Shown piece by piece: positions 34,996 to 43,540 of a DNA stretch of 64,000 nt (position 1 is its first letter; each line of letters starts with the position of its first letter). A program made the translations under genes and the position numbers. Below the pieces are notes generated by a model that saw only the letters and a program-made list of their open reading frames with translations, ran no database searches and had not been told where the DNA came from. The DNA is from CBDCGJ01 sp965238305 (GTDB lineage: Bacteria; Pseudomonadota; Alphaproteobacteria; GCA-2731375): contig CBDEHK010000001.1 in assembly GCA_965238305.1 (NCBI GenBank), positions 496,001-560,000 on the forward strand, written 5' to 3'.

Positions 34996-36108
34996 TCACC
35001 GCTCCCTTTCAACCCAATCCGCCGTTTGCATTTCGATCAGGCGGGAGATCGTGCGGTCGAATTCGAAGCGGCCGTCGCCTTTTTGGTAAAGCGCTTCGGG
35101 CGGGCCGTCGGCAGAGGCGATCAATCTGGCGCCTTGGTCATAAAGCACATCGATCAGCATGGCGAAGCGGCGGGCTTCGTTGCGTTTATCGGCCTGCAAC
35201 AGCGGGATATCCGACAGCACGAAGGTATGGAACTTCTCCGCCAAGGCGAGATAATCACCGGCGGCGAGTGGCGCTTCGCAAAGATCGGCGAAGGTGAAGC
35301 GGGCAACGCCCGCGGCCTGCGCCGGAACTGGAATTTTGCGGCCCTTGAAGTCGATTTCATCCGGCTGAATATGAGCCCCGGCGGTCAGTTGAGCGAAGGC
35401 GGCGTCGATGGCTTTTTTGGCGCCGCCATCGAGGGGGTGGTGATATACTTCGATCCCTTTCAGACCCAGTAGGCGATAGTCCTGGCGCGCCTGCATCGAC
35501 AGCACATCCAATTTCGACTTCAGCAAATCGATAAAGGGTAGAAAGAGCTGCCGATTGAGGCCGCCGTCATAGAGCATGTCCGGTTGCCGGTTCGAGGTCG
35601 CCACCACGACCACGCCATGCGCAAACAAGGCTGTAAATAGCCGGCCTAAAATCATTGCATCAGCAATATCGCGGACTTCGAATTCATCGAAACAAAGCAG
35701 CCAGGCCTGATCGGCAATGTCGCTCGCCACCGGCGGGATCGGATCGTCACCGTCGCGGCTGGCGGCATCGGTTTTACGGAAATCGTTAATGCGGCGATGC
35801 ACGTCCTGCATGAAACTATGGAAATGCACCCGTTGTTTGCGCGCCAGCGGCGCCACATCAAAAAACAAATCCATCACCATCGATTTGCCGCGCCCGACTT
35901 CGCCATAAAGATAGATGCCTTCGGGTGCCGGATCGCGGGATTGGCCACGCAGCCTGGCCAACCAGCCGGAGCCTTCGCGCGGATCGTAGCCGGCCAGGCG
36001 GTGATGCAGAATTTGCAGTTTTTCCACCGCCAGTTCCTGGGCCGGATCGGGCTGCAGCTCTCCCGCCGCCAGCAACGCGCGATATCGTTGGATCGGGGTC
36101 TCAGTCAT
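34996..36108 (-). CDS. zapE: AFG1/ZapE family ATPase
   Basis: 370 residues from the ATG at 36108; the upstream part of the frame falls in a repeat. Walker A is IYLYGEVGRGKSMVMD, Walker B CFDEFEVRDIADAM, followed by VVVVATSNRQPDMLYDGGL. The family is a P-loop ATPase tied to division (ZapE) and respiratory-complex turnover (mitochondrial LACE1/AFG1). In alphaproteobacteria it often neighbours mdh/suc genes, absent here. Confidence 0.94.
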   Translation of the reverse strand: MTETPIQRYRALLAAGELQPDPAQELAVEKLQILHHRLAGYDPREGSGWLARLRGQSRDPAPEGIYLYGEVGRGKSMVMDLFFDVAPLARKQRVHFHSFMQDVHRRINDFRKTDAASRDGDDPIPPVASDIADQAWLLCFDEFEVRDIADAMILGRLFTALFAHGVVVVATSNRQPDMLYDGGLNRQLFLPFIDLLKSKLDVLSMQARQDYRLLGLKGIEVYHHPLDGGAKKAIDAAFAQLTAGAHIQPDEIDFKGRKIPVPAQAAGVARFTFADLCEAPLAAGDYLALAEKFHTFVLSDIPLLQADKRNEARRFAMLIDVLYDQGARLIASADGPPEALYQKGDGRFEFDRTISRLIEMQTADWVERER

Positions 36109-36137
36109 TTTGACAGCCCTTCGCCCGCATCCCTTTT

Positions 36138-36240
36138 GGTCACCCCTACGAAAGCAGGGGTCCATGTCGACGACGGGCTCAATTGCTGCAAACACTTCAA
36201 CCCAACGATGGATTCCTGCCTTGGCAGGAATGACGTGGGA
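36138..36240. repeat. REP-like palindromic element
   Basis: Two hairpins about 50 bases apart: ACCCCT with AGGGGT at 36142-36161, and ATTCCTGCC with GGCAGGAAT at 36212-36231 (nine-base stem, two-base loop). CCATG and GATGGATTCC make the arms mirror each other. Such elements occur in many copies in proteobacterial genomes and can stabilise or end transcripts; this one follows the mmsA stop. Confidence 0.7.
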
Positions 36241-36260
36241 ACGCCAGGCAATTGCTTAGA

Positions 36261-37760
36261 TCAATTGTTCAGCGTCGGAATATTGAAATCCGCACCGGAA
36301 CGGATGCCGGTCGGCCAGCGCGAGGTCACGGTTTTGATCTGGGTGTAGAATTTCACCCCTTCCGGGCCGTGTTGATTGGTGTCGCCGAAAGCCGAGCGCT
36401 TCCAACCGCCGAAAGTGTGGAAAGCCACCGGCACCGGAATGGGCACATTGACGCCGACCATGCCAACTTGAACTTTGTCGACAAAAGACCTGGCCGCATC
36501 CCCATCGCGGGTGAAAATCGCCACACCATTGCCGAATTCGTGTTCGCTGGGCAAGCGCAGCGCATGATCGTAATCATCCGCCCGCACCACCGAGAGCACC
36601 GGGCCAAAAATCTCTTCCTTATAAATCCTCATGTCTTCGGTGACGTTGTCGAACAGACAGCCGCCCAGGAAATGACCGTTTTCATAACCTTGTAAGGAGA
36701 AATCGCGACCGTCGACCACCAAATCGGCGCCTTCTTCAATGCCCAGATCGACATAGCCGCGCACTTTCGCCAGATGTTCCGCCGTCACCAGTGGGCCCAT
36801 TTCCGAAGCCGGATCCATCGACGGGCCAATTTTCAGGCTATCGATCCGAGGCCGCAAGGCTTCGACCAAGCGATCGGCGGTATCCTTACCGACCGGGACC
36901 GCCACCGAGACCGCCATACAGCGTTCGCCGGCGGAGCCGTAACCGGCCCCCATCAGGGCATCGACGGCCTGATCCATGTCCGCATCCGGCATCACGATCA
37001 TGTGGTTCTTGGCCCCGCCCATGGCCTGCACCCGCTTGCCGTGACGGGCCGCGGTTTCATAGACATATTGCGCAATCGGGGTCGAGCCGACAAAACTAAC
37101 CGCCTGCACCATCGGGTCTTCCAGGATTGTATCGACCGCCAGCTTGCCGCCATTGACGACATTCAGGACACCTGCCGGGGCACCCGCTTCCAGCATTAAT
37201 TCGCCAAGCCGTAGCGGCAGCGAGGGATCTTTTTCAGACGGTTTCAAGACAAAAGCATTGCCGCAGGCAATGGCGACAGCGAACATCCACATCGGCACCA
37301 TGGCCGGGAAATTAAATGGCGTGATGCCGGCCACCACGCCTAAGGGCTGATGCATGGAATAAACATCGACACCGCTGGCGACGGCCTGGGAATATTCCCC
37401 TTTCAGCAGATGCGGGATGCCGCAAGCGAATTCGACCACTTCCAGGCCCCGAATGATCGAGCCTTTGGAATCTTCGAAGACCTTGCCATGTTCACGGGAC
37501 AGCATTTCCGCCAGCTCGTCCATATTTTCTTCGACCAGCTGTTTGAACTTGAACATCACGCGGGCGCGGGCGACCGGGCTCGTCGCCCCCCAAACTTCCG
37601 CCGCTTCCGCGCTTGAGGCAATCGCCTGGCGGACTTCTTCGGCTGTCGCCAAGGGTACTTGCGAGGATTGTTCGCCAGTACTGGCGTTAAATACCGGGGC
37701 AAAATTGCCGCTGGTCCCGGCGACTTTCTCGCCATGAATATAATGATGCAGGTCTGTCAT
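36261..37760 (-). CDS. mmsA: CoA-acylating methylmalonate-semialdehyde dehydrogenase
   Basis: 499 residues from the ATG at 37760, preceded by GGAGGCGG. Oxidises (methyl)malonate semialdehyde to propionyl- or acetyl-CoA in valine, inositol or beta-alanine breakdown. Catalytic Cys in GSAGERCMAVSVAVPVG, the family-specific MQAMGGAKNHMIVMPDAD-type region (here VQAMGGAKNHMIVMPDAD), and GITPFNFPAMVPMWMF are present. No valine-pathway partner genes adjoin. Confidence 0.95.
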   Translation of the reverse strand: MTDLHHYIHGEKVAGTSGNFAPVFNASTGEQSSQVPLATAEEVRQAIASSAEAAEVWGATSPVARARVMFKFKQLVEENMDELAEMLSREHGKVFEDSKGSIIRGLEVVEFACGIPHLLKGEYSQAVASGVDVYSMHQPLGVVAGITPFNFPAMVPMWMFAVAIACGNAFVLKPSEKDPSLPLRLGELMLEAGAPAGVLNVVNGGKLAVDTILEDPMVQAVSFVGSTPIAQYVYETAARHGKRVQAMGGAKNHMIVMPDADMDQAVDALMGAGYGSAGERCMAVSVAVPVGKDTADRLVEALRPRIDSLKIGPSMDPASEMGPLVTAEHLAKVRGYVDLGIEEGADLVVDGRDFSLQGYENGHFLGGCLFDNVTEDMRIYKEEIFGPVLSVVRADDYDHALRLPSEHEFGNGVAIFTRDGDAARSFVDKVQVGMVGVNVPIPVPVAFHTFGGWKRSAFGDTNQHGPEGVKFYTQIKTVTSRWPTGIRSGADFNIPTLNN

Positions 37761-37857
37761 TTTTCCGCCTCCACGTTGGCTCTTAAACTTGTTCAATATT
37801 GGTTCTAGCCGTCATTATCGCGTTCACTCCCGCCAGCGCAAGGAAGAACTGCAGGCC

Positions 37858-38589
37858 CTATTCGGCGGCTTGGCTGTTTTGTTTTTTGCGCCAGATCGAA
37901 TAGCCACGTTCAAGCGTCGTTTGATAGCGTTTCTGCATCGTGACATTGTCCGGCAGGACATTGACCTGGCGGACGAAGCGGCGCTGAATTTGATGATCTT
38001 TGACATCGACATCAAAGATATTCAAACAACACGTGTCCTGCTCAAAACCGCCCATGCCCATGACCCCGCCGCGCGTAACCCACGACAGAATGGCCCGGTT
38101 GACCATGCCATGCAGGACCAGAACCATGGAATTCCAGCCCGGTTCCAGCAGCACGCTTTCAAGTTCAGTGGTCACCCGATCGCGAAATTCATGGATCAGC
38201 TCACCACCGGCCCAGCGCAAATTCGGATCGTCGGCTTTGTCCAGCAGATGCACATGCGGCGGCAAACCGGTTACCGGGGGTTCCGGATAGGCGCCGCCGG
38301 ATTGGATTTCCTTCAACAAAGGCCGTTCTTCAAGACGTAGATCGCGCCCTTCGATGATCGGCGCAATCGTTTGTTTGGTCCGGAGCAGGCCACTGCACAT
38401 GGCTCGGTCGAATTCGATATGGCGCAGAATTTCGCCCATGCGGGCGGCTTGACCCTGGCCATGATCGGTCAGATGAACCTTCTCGGCATCCGGCACCCGC
38501 TGGCCGTCGTCAGTGACATAACTGACGTCACCGTGACGCAAAAGATAAACGCGGCGGCGGTCTTCCGCCCCGAGCAATGAATTATCCAT
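37858..38589 (-). CDS. Histidine phosphatase family protein
   Basis: 243 residues. RRVYLLRHGDVSYVTDDG has the RHG phosphohistidine motif, SGLLRTKQTIAPII the Arg-binding helix, and VLVLHGMVNRAILSW the second catalytic His. The branch is the phosphoglycerate-mutase-like phosphatases; the substrate is unknown. gloA begins upstream on the same strand and may be co-transcribed. Confidence 0.88.
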   Translation of the reverse strand: MDNSLLGAEDRRRVYLLRHGDVSYVTDDGQRVPDAEKVHLTDHGQGQAARMGEILRHIEFDRAMCSGLLRTKQTIAPIIEGRDLRLEERPLLKEIQSGGAYPEPPVTGLPPHVHLLDKADDPNLRWAGGELIHEFRDRVTTELESVLLEPGWNSMVLVLHGMVNRAILSWVTRGGVMGMGGFEQDTCCLNIFDVDVKDHQIQRRFVRQVNVLPDNVTMQKRYQTTLERGYSIWRKKQNSQAAE

Positions 38590-38616
38590 AGATGAATTTT
38601 CCTCTAAGTTCGGTAT

Positions 38617-39036
38617 TTACCATTCACCGGTATTTTCCATCGACGCCCAAGGCTCTTGCGATGGCAAGGCATCGCCCAATTGCAGCAGCTCAACCGAAAT
38701 ATTATCCGGTGAGCGGACAAAAGCCATGCGGCCATCGCGTGGCGGCCGGTTGATGACAACGCCCCCATCCTGCAATTTCTGGCAGGCGGCATAGATATCT
38801 TCAACCCGGTAGGCGAGATGGCCAAAATTACGCCCGCTGTCATAATCTTCCGGATCCCAATTATAGGTCAGCTCTACCTGCGCCTCTTCATCACCTTCGG
38901 CAGCGAGAAATACCAGCGTGAAGCGGCCCTGCGGCACCTTGACCCGGCGGACTTCTATTAGGCCCAGTTTGTTACAGTAAAAATCCAGCGATGCGTCCAA
39001 GTCTTTCACCCGAACCATGGTGTGCAGATATTTCAT
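38617..39036 (-). CDS. gloA: Lactoylglutathione lyase (glyoxalase I)
   Basis: 139 residues from the ATG at 39036. MKYLHTMVRVKDLDASLDFY, EAQVELTYNWDPEDYDSG and FGHLAYRVEDIYAAC align with E. coli GloA and keep the metal ligands (His5, a Glu in VELTYNW, His in FGHLA, Glu in SVELLQ). Converts the methylglyoxal-glutathione hemithioacetal to S-lactoylglutathione. Lies upstream of the histidine phosphatase gene. Confidence 0.93.
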   Translation of the reverse strand: MKYLHTMVRVKDLDASLDFYCNKLGLIEVRRVKVPQGRFTLVFLAAEGDEEAQVELTYNWDPEDYDSGRNFGHLAYRVEDIYAACQKLQDGGVVINRPPRDGRMAFVRSPDNISVELLQLGDALPSQEPWASMENTGEW

Positions 39037-39126
39037 GGCAAAGTCTCCGTAAGTAGCAGTCAGATTTGCGGCGACCATACCCGAAGATGTGAAAGTGACA
39101 AACCCTGTTTTGTGTTAAGATTGTTT

Positions 39127-39612
39127 ATGCGCACCCTATCAATCTTACTATTTGCCCTGTTGCTGACGCCCCTGGTTCCATCGACGGTGCTGGCGGGGCA
39201 GGCGTGCGAAAAATCGGCGACGATGCCGGAAGCCCGCGCGCTCGCCCTAAAGGCGGCCGATCATTTGGCCGAAGTTGGGCCACAAGCGGCCTTCCATGCT
39301 TTTATCGATCCCAATGGGCCGTTCATCCGCGACGATCTTTATGTCTTCGTCTTTCGCCGGGACGGTTTGATGCTGTTGAATGTGGCGTTTCCGGAATTGA
39401 TCGGCTCGAACGTCTTTGGCGGCGATTTGGGCGGCGGCTGGCCGGCGGCGCACGATGCCATGCGCCTGACCAAAGACGATGGCAGCGGCTGGATCGAATA
39501 TAATTGGTTCAATCCCTGCAGCGGCCAAAACGGGCCCAAACGCAGTTACGTCGTCGGTCGCGGCAACCTGATTATCGGCGTCGGCGCCTATGGTAATTTG
39601 CTGGCAGTCTAG
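39127..39612 (+). CDS. Exported single Cache-domain protein
   Basis: 161 residues from the ATG at 39127. A signal peptide ends near VLAGQACEKS. The rest is one Cache_2-like domain: ALALKAADHLAEVGPQAAFH, DDLYVFVFRRDGLMLLNVAF, and GGGWPAAHDAMRL. No membrane or output domain is present, so it is a periplasmic ligand binder of unknown partner. It is a second soluble Cache-type protein in this window. Confidence 0.82.
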   Translation: MRTLSILLFALLLTPLVPSTVLAGQACEKSATMPEARALALKAADHLAEVGPQAAFHAFIDPNGPFIRDDLYVFVFRRDGLMLLNVAFPELIGSNVFGGDLGGGWPAAHDAMRLTKDDGSGWIEYNWFNPCSGQNGPKRSYVVGRGNLIIGVGAYGNLLAV

Positions 39613-39733
39613 TGTTTTGACGGCCTTACCGGCCCGCTCCCCCGGCTTCAGGACTATCCACTCAAACGCTAAGCATTTTGACTTTTCTTCGGATTACCCA
39701 ACAATGCCGCCTTTATTCTGTTGAGGGGAAATC

Positions 39734-40492
39734 ATGCGCCTACGCCAATTTGTTTTTGTTGCCAAAGATCTGCACGCCACCGCCGACGATATTTGTTCGA
39801 CCCTGGGGCTGGAGGTTTGTTACCAGGACCCCAATGTCGGCAATTTCGGTTTGCAAAACGTCCTGATCCCGATCCACGGCAATCTGATCGAAGTTGTGGC
39901 GCCGAAAGAAGAGGGCACCACCGCCGGGCGTTATCTCGAGCGCCGGGGCGGCGATGGTGGTTATATGCTGATCATGCAATGCGAAGATGCGGTGCAAGAA
40001 CGCGCCCGCATCAAAGCGCTGGGCATCCGCGATGTCTGGCAGCATGATGACGCCGACGTGCAAGCAACGCATTTTCACCCCGGCGACGTGCCGGGCGCGA
40101 TCCTTTCGATCGACACCATGAAACCAGGCGAAGACTGGCACAACGAAACCGCCTATTGGCAATGGTCCGGACCCGATTGGCAGCGCGCGATCAAAACCGA
40201 CATCAGCCAGGCGTTGGTGGCGGTGGAATTGCAAGCCGACGATCCGGCCGCTCTGGCAGCTAAGTGGAGCCAGGTTCTCGGTATCGCCATCGACGAGGGC
40301 GCCACGGAAATCCCCCTCGACAATATGAAACTGCGTTTTGTCGAAGCCCGCGATGACCGTGGCATCGGCATCTCCGCCATCGATATCCTGCCGCAGAACC
40401 GCCCGGCGATCCTGGCCGCTGCCGCCGAACGCGGTCTTAAACGCGGCCCTAACCAGATCGAACTCTGCGGCGTGCGGGTAAATTTGGTCTAA
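39734..40492 (+). CDS. VOC/glyoxalase-like family protein
   Basis: 252 residues. MRLRQFVFVAKDLHATADD and LVAVELQADDPAALAAKWSQ mark two VOC-type modules in tandem (about 1-120 and 150-250), as in Glyoxalase_3-like proteins. Probably a metal-dependent enzyme of unknown reaction. The hydratase gene starts 11 bases downstream, so a joint role in ring-cleavage product metabolism is possible. Confidence 0.8.
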   Translation: MRLRQFVFVAKDLHATADDICSTLGLEVCYQDPNVGNFGLQNVLIPIHGNLIEVVAPKEEGTTAGRYLERRGGDGGYMLIMQCEDAVQERARIKALGIRDVWQHDDADVQATHFHPGDVPGAILSIDTMKPGEDWHNETAYWQWSGPDWQRAIKTDISQALVAVELQADDPAALAAKWSQVLGIAIDEGATEIPLDNMKLRFVEARDDRGIGISAIDILPQNRPAILAAAAERGLKRGPNQIELCGVRVNLV

Positions 40493-40503
40493 GGGAGAAA
40501 ACC

Positions 40504-41274
40504 ATGTCATTGGACCATCAGAAAGCAGCGGAAGTTATCCTTCAGGCGATGTTGTACCAGCAGGATTTCCCGGACGATGTGCCAGTTATCGCGAACTTCG
40601 AAGAAGCTTACGAGGTACAGTTCGATATCTTGCAACTCCAGCAACAGGCGGGCCAGCGTCATGCCGGCTGGAAGGTTGGGCTAACGGCGAAAGCGATGCA
40701 GGAACAACAAGGTGTCCATGAACCGGTTTTTGGCCACCTGTTGGCCAGCGGGCAAGTGCAGAGCCCGGCCACGATCACGTTTGACAGCATGCTTTCCCCC
40801 GGTTTTGAAAACGAGCTTTGTTTACGTTTGAAATCGGCATTAGCCGGACCTGACGTCACTTTCGAAGAAGCCGCCCGGGCTATCGATGCGGTGGCGCCAG
40901 CGGTTGAGATCATCGAAAAACGGGGCGTCCTGAAAGCTAGCCTGGCCCTGGGTATTGCCGCCAATGCGCAGCAGCGTTTTTTCATCACCGGAGAGTTTGT
41001 GCCGTTTCACCCAGACATCGATCTGGCGGCGGTCGAAGTCAGCGTCGGCGTCAACGGCCAGACCATGGAAACCGCTTTTGGTAAAGAAGTGCTGGGCAAT
41101 CCAGTCCATTCCGTCGCCTGGCTGGCCCGCAAATTGAGCGAATATGACCGCCAACTGCACCCCGGCGATCTGATCATGACCGGCTCCTTCACCAAACAAT
41201 ACGACCTCAACAAGGGCGACAAAATCGCCATCGCCTTCAGCGGCATCGGCAGCGCCGAAGCGCATTTCAGCTGA
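40504..41274 (+). CDS. 2-Keto-4-pentenoate hydratase / FAH-fold protein
   Basis: 256 residues. HAGWKVGLTAKAMQEQQGV and PGFENELCLRLKSAL plus PGDLIMTGSFTKQYDLNKGD match the MhpD/TesE-type hydratases, which add water to 2-hydroxypentadienoate in meta-cleavage pathways. Acidic metal ligands Glu-Glu appear as ENE (FENELC). Co-transcribed with the VOC gene; no dioxygenase is adjacent. Confidence 0.88.
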   Translation: MSLDHQKAAEVILQAMLYQQDFPDDVPVIANFEEAYEVQFDILQLQQQAGQRHAGWKVGLTAKAMQEQQGVHEPVFGHLLASGQVQSPATITFDSMLSPGFENELCLRLKSALAGPDVTFEEAARAIDAVAPAVEIIEKRGVLKASLALGIAANAQQRFFITGEFVPFHPDIDLAAVEVSVGVNGQTMETAFGKEVLGNPVHSVAWLARKLSEYDRQLHPGDLIMTGSFTKQYDLNKGDKIAIAFSGIGSAEAHFS

Positions 41275-41490
41275 TCAAACGCGCCGAAAGTTGAAACCAG
41301 CCGCGTCGACACCTTCGACGCCGTTGTAATTTGATTGATTTACAGCCTGATCTTGATGGGCTTTGCGTTCTCATCGACCTCTACCGCTATCTCGCCCAAG
41401 GCAACGATACCTATCTCGATCAGTAACGATGATTAGTATTTCGACAGCGACAAAAAGGCAGAACGCAATCCCCGACCCTGCTTTTCGACG
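41275..41490. other. Intergenic region with possible coding remnant
   Basis: Between convergent hydratase and TOPRIM genes. At 41335-41426 a plus-strand frame reads DLQPDLDGLCVLIDLYRYLA then QGNDTYLDQ and a stop, in GC-rich codons like the left flank. It lacks a convincing start and may be the tail of a lost gene. Nothing else seen. Confidence 0.3.
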
Positions 41491-43164
41491 CTATTCTCGT
41501 TCAAGAAGTTTACCCGTGATTGGGTCCACCCGAAACATTTCCAACGACCGCAAATAACCTGCATTTCGACAAACCGAGAGCAATCGAACAATTTCTAGGC
41601 ATGGCCGCTCTTCGCCTGCGTTATTCCCTCCTTCGGAAAAAGTCGGATGGTTCAATGCATAATTCATCAACGCAACACCCCACTCTTCGCCTTTCTGCAA
41701 ATCAGACAATCCCGCATTATTCAGAATGGACAATAGTTGCTTACTCGAAACTGCGGAGACTACCATTTCGGTCAGAATTTTTTGGCTCGGCAATGAATTT
41801 CTGCTTATTTCCGTGAGCGAAAGAGCCACTTCAATAAGCTCAGCGGTTGAAAAGTTACTAAACTCAAAATCAGGTGATGATAGGAAAAATCTTCCGAAGA
41901 AAGCATCTTCTCTTTTTACCGTACTCTCCAAAGCTCGAACGTTGTCTGTTCGGTCTGCATCCAGCAAAACAATGCTGAACACATGAGACTTTTTGTCATT
42001 CATTAACGAATTAGCAAAGCCGAGCCCCTTGCCTGACCTCTGCACAAACTGGCCCCTCAGATTAATGAATTCGATCCCGCCGCCCTCACCAACTGCTGAA
42101 ACAAGCGCAGCAAATTCTGTTTCGCCTTCAACATAACAACGCGCTTTGACACCCCCATGCAAACCCATGCTTGTCAAAAAATCGCGGCGCGTTTCAGGCG
42201 ATGCATCAATTATTCTATCTGTGCCGAACAATGACTTTCTGGCTTCTTCAAACCACACACCAAAACCTAACTCGTCTTCTTCGGGTAATTTTGCATTATT
42301 CGCTTTTTCGGCTGCTCTTCGAATGACTTCCGCCATGCTGAGAAACAACATTGATTCCCCAAGCGCGCTCTTAAGTTTTAGCCTTTCTCGTGATGACATT
42401 AATCGAAGTAAGACATGAAGTATTTTGTTACCATCAACTATTTCGGCGGCTCTGCAGAGCTCACTCCTAAGCTCGTCTATATTTGGCAAACTTATCGAAA
42501 GCAGAAATTTTTCGATGCGTTCATAGTGCGTCTGGATTTTGACTAACAACCCTGTTTCGCTATCTGGATGCCTCCACCGTATCGTATTGAATACTTCTTT
42601 CCAGACAATTGGTTCCAACAAAATGGCAAGTTCGGCAAGGCTGTTCCAGTAATTGAAGCGATCAACGAATTGCTCACTCTTGGTCCATCGGTCCAGATGT
42701 TCAATATGGATGTTTGATATTTTTTCGTATCCATGTGGATAAACGAGAAATTGTGTCGCGTTCACTTCTAAATCAAACACGCGAGCTATATGATAAAGGA
42801 CATAGAGCCGAAAAGGATGAAAATAAATCTCAAGATCGCCCAAGATTGGCAATCCATTGGAGATCGCTCCACCGTATCCACCCTCCCGATGTTCGACCTG
42901 TCTGTTGTCACAATAAACGTTAGTACCTCCGTCTTGGGAAGCTAACTCAACACCAGGTAATTTAATGATGTCTGTTGATCTTATGAGATCGGCCCTAAGC
43001 AGCCCAATACGCCATAAGTCATTAATAGTTTGCGCATTATAAATTCCAATATTTCGATCTTTTGCAAACTGCCAAAATTTAGTTGGATTCAAAAGGTCAT
43101 ATTGCCAAATTTCGGCCGATTTCACCAATTCGATCCGCAGCGCATTTAATTTGTCGCCATTCAT
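41491..43164 (-). CDS. Orphan OLD-type TOPRIM domain protein
   Basis: 557 residues. Near residues 341-350 the sequence ARCYVEGETE, followed at 398-405 by IVLLDADR, reproduces the Glu and DxD metal-binding motifs of the TOPRIM domain as found in OLD-family nucleases. FFLSSPDFEFSNFS after that is also OLD-like. The 340-residue N-terminal part is helical and unrecognised; no ABC ATPase domain is present and no ATPase gene is next to it. The gene is visibly more AT-rich than its neighbours. Such proteins commonly belong to anti-phage systems. Assignment as nuclease is inference. Confidence 0.7.
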   Translation of the reverse strand: MNGDKLNALRIELVKSAEIWQYDLLNPTKFWQFAKDRNIGIYNAQTINDLWRIGLLRADLIRSTDIIKLPGVELASQDGGTNVYCDNRQVEHREGGYGGAISNGLPILGDLEIYFHPFRLYVLYHIARVFDLEVNATQFLVYPHGYEKISNIHIEHLDRWTKSEQFVDRFNYWNSLAELAILLEPIVWKEVFNTIRWRHPDSETGLLVKIQTHYERIEKFLLSISLPNIDELRSELCRAAEIVDGNKILHVLLRLMSSRERLKLKSALGESMLFLSMAEVIRRAAEKANNAKLPEEDELGFGVWFEEARKSLFGTDRIIDASPETRRDFLTSMGLHGGVKARCYVEGETEFAALVSAVGEGGGIEFINLRGQFVQRSGKGLGFANSLMNDKKSHVFSIVLLDADRTDNVRALESTVKREDAFFGRFFLSSPDFEFSNFSTAELIEVALSLTEISRNSLPSQKILTEMVVSAVSSKQLLSILNNAGLSDLQKGEEWGVALMNYALNHPTFSEGGNNAGEERPCLEIVRLLSVCRNAGYLRSLEMFRVDPITGKLLERE

Positions 43165-43540
43165 GGGGTGTTCATTGCTAAAGGTTATCCTCCTGAGGGG
43201 GCGGAGAATTCACTCCTGCAACGTTCCCTGACTGTCATTTGAGAGCGTTGGATTAATTGCGTGTTGCATGATTCAATACTACCATACGACGAAGTGGTTC
43301 ACAGACTTAATTTCGAACCTATGCTCAAACCTCTCCGGGGACGATTTCGCAATTAAAGGGGTGAAATTCCGCATGACCCACAATTCATCTCTCTTAAATG
43401 CAAGGTCACAAGCGCAGGGTCAAATCTTGCGTTTTGCCTTTTCTGTGAAGCGGCGAAGATGCACTGCCACCAATCGGGTTCGTCTTTCAGAACAGAGCGG
43501 CAAGAAATGCGAATATTTCGGATGATGTCAGGGATCACCC
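43165..43540. other. Intergenic region, no gene seen
   Basis: Between the TOPRIM gene and the permease gene, both on the minus strand, so it includes the TOPRIM promoter. A plus-strand frame at 43268-43525 (85 codons) has no recognisable content. GCAGGGTCAAATCTTGC at about 43413 looks like a T-arm but no complete tRNA can be folded around it. Confidence 0.4.

Noticed and set aside
34996..36195. Long version of the ZapE frame
   Set aside because: The first 29 codons run through the REP-like element; the conserved protein starts at 36108.
43385..43450. Possible tRNA (T-arm-like GCAGGGTCAAATCTTGC)
   Set aside because: The arm pairs, but no matching acceptor, D-arm or anticodon arm can be folded from the neighbouring bases.
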